Shown here: piece by piece, positions 5,479 to 6,125 of the stretch
Layout: each line of letters opens with the position of its first letter
Numbering within the stretch: the stretch's first letter is position 1
Assembly (NCBI GenBank): GCA_027295435.1
Contig: JAPUKX010000021.1
Location: 1-6,125 of the forward strand
Direction: 5' to 3'
Length of the DNA: 6,125 nucleotides
From: Planctomycetota bacterium
GTDB taxonomy: Bacteria; Planctomycetota; Phycisphaerae; Phycisphaerales; SM1A02
Made by a program: the position numbers and the translations under genes
Notes under the pieces: model-generated
The model's input: only the letters and a program-made list of their open reading frames with translations
The model's database searches: none
What the model was told of the DNA's origin: nothing

Positions 5479-5694
5479 CCGAGGGGACACCCTGGTTATC
5501 GAGCCGCTCTTCGTGTCTGGGAATGGGCAGCATCCAGCCCAGGTGGCGCTGTCAGGCCGCATGGTCAGCTGCACCGCCTCATCGAGATCACGGTAGGGAA
5601 ATAAGCCGGCGTCCGAGCCGACCTTTGCGCCGTGAAACCCCAACTTGATGGCGCAGTGACAACCGAAGGTCCACGAAGTGCAACTGATACCCAA
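5476..5694 (-). pseudogene. IS1380-family transposase remnant (N-terminal fragment)
   Basis: Up to 72 residues remain, and they carry the recognisable N-terminal block of IS1380-type DDE transposases. F-H-G-A-K-V-G-S-D-A-G-L-F at residues 20-32 is followed by Y-R-D-L-D-E-A and L-T, matching the family pattern (F-D-G-x-x-x-S-D-A-G-L...R-E-L-D-E-x-x-G-L-T). Further on, D-T-K-S-G-S-I-T-R sits where the family has D-x-R-T-G-K-N-x-R-H. The frame then stops at 5476-5478, more than 300 residues short of a normal transposase, and the catalytic region is absent. The nominal start at 5694 is TTG, and the frame is open upstream to a TAG at 5731-5733. It lies upstream of, and in the same direction as, the truncated FG-GAP gene. 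Confidence 0.6.
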
Positions 5695-5867
5695 CGCATC
5701 CTTAGCGTGCTTCAGCCATTGGGCTCGGCGCTAAGTCGGTGCTTCGAGGTGCAGACTGACCGCAACCTACTCAGGTGTTCGCCATGATAGGATGTTCAAG
5801 AACGCCGAGGTCATCCGGTAAATCCGGGATTACATCACATTTCCGTTTCCAAAAGCATGGCGAATCT
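5695..5867. other. Short gap between transposase remnant and PEP-CTERM gene
   Basis: No gene is supported here. The gap contains CTTAGCG (5701-5707) and its inverted copy CGCTAAG (5729-5735), and the second copy of the 30-base direct repeat. No intrinsic terminator is evident for the minus-strand gene ending at 5868. Confidence 0.45.
5724..5753 (+). repeat. Dispersed direct repeat, copy 2
   Basis: This contains GCGCTAAGTCGG-T-GCTTCG (5728-5746), 18 of 19 bases identical to 3639-3657, with further similarity on both sides. It lies about 30 bases beyond the TTG of the transposase remnant and overlaps the right arm of the CTTAGCG/CGCTAAG inverted repeat, so it may mark an element boundary. Confidence 0.5.
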
Positions 5868-6125
5868 TCATCGCCGCCTGCGTCGTGGCAAGAGCGCGGC
5901 GACGGCAAGCAGCCAAAGAGCGCCTGGCGCCGGGACGCCAAAGTGAAGATCGTCAATCTCGGCGTCGACGCCGATAGGATCGATCAGCACGGCCGCGTCA
6001 AAGAGGTCGCTGGAAATCAGCCCCCCAAAGTTGCCTATGCCCCCGGCTATGAAGACGCTGGTGTGAATCAAGCGGCCTTCGCTGAACAGGTCAATCTGAA
6101 GATCACCGGGAAAATCCACGCCGAT
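5868..6125 (-). CDS. C-terminal part of a PEP-CTERM-like exported protein (partial)
   Basis: The frame enters from beyond the right edge and ends in TGA at 5868-5870, leaving 85 residues. The last 23 form a sorting-tail pattern: VPAPGALWLL, a short hydrophobic helix (about 13 residues), then Pro and five Arg. In planctomycetes and other Gram-negatives such VPxPGA/PEP tails direct exported proteins to exosortase for cleavage and surface attachment. The preceding segment (V-D-F-P, then S-D-L-F-D-A-A-V-L-I-D-P and E-I-D-D-L-H-F-G) looks like the end of a beta-sandwich domain common in this class. The start and any signal peptide lie outside the window. No exosortase gene is present here. Confidence 0.8.
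   Translation of the reverse strand: MGVDFPGDLQIDLFSEGRLIHTSVFIAGGIGNFGGLISSDLFDAAVLIDPIGVDAEIDDLHFGVPAPGALWLLAVAALLPRRRRR

Overview
The window looks like chromosomal DNA from a GC-rich member of the Planctomycetota, most likely a Phycisphaerae-type lineage. The basis is a combination of protein styles rather than any marker gene. There is a PEP-CTERM-like tail (VPAPGALWLL followed by five Arg), a secreted-type FG-GAP protein with dockerin-like DLDGDGNVG...LLAAWG repeats, a six-helix membrane protein with an S-R-P loop of a kind I associate with planctomycetes, and scattered REP-like GC-rich hairpins. No rRNA, tRNA or CRISPR array is visible.

Layout. At the left edge (1-135, minus strand) a reading frame runs out of the window and may be the N-terminus of a DNA-repair-type gene; this is tentative. 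A structured 380-base gap (136-513) follows, with several hairpins and a perfect 22-bp palindrome. Next is a plus-strand 182-residue protein (514-1062) that resembles the uncharacterised DUF2617 family. It converges on a minus-strand multi-pass membrane protein (1266-2531) across a hairpin-rich gap carrying a 17-bp direct repeat. Divergent from the membrane protein is an iron/manganese superoxide dismutase (2761-3411, plus), the best-recognised gene here, with all four metal ligands and an unusual four-cysteine insertion.

The right third (3412-6125) looks like degraded accessory DNA. A gene-free GC-rich stretch holds a long CG hairpin. A textbook 13-bp-stem terminator then serves a minus-strand FG-GAP/dockerin-like protein (3833-5386) that has lost its signal peptide and first propeller blades. 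Its missing 5' end is replaced by a fragment of an IS1380-type transposase (5476-5694, minus). A 30-base imperfect direct repeat (3636-3665 and 5724-5753) brackets this unit. The window ends inside a minus-strand PEP-CTERM-like protein (5868-6125).

I see no operon or new multi-gene system. The genes are mostly single units with their own spacing: oxidative-stress defence (SOD), a membrane protein of unknown role, two surface or secreted proteins, and mobile-element debris. The observations most worth following are the SOD cysteine insertion, the transposase/FG-GAP junction with its bracketing repeats, and the AT-rich 22-bp palindrome.
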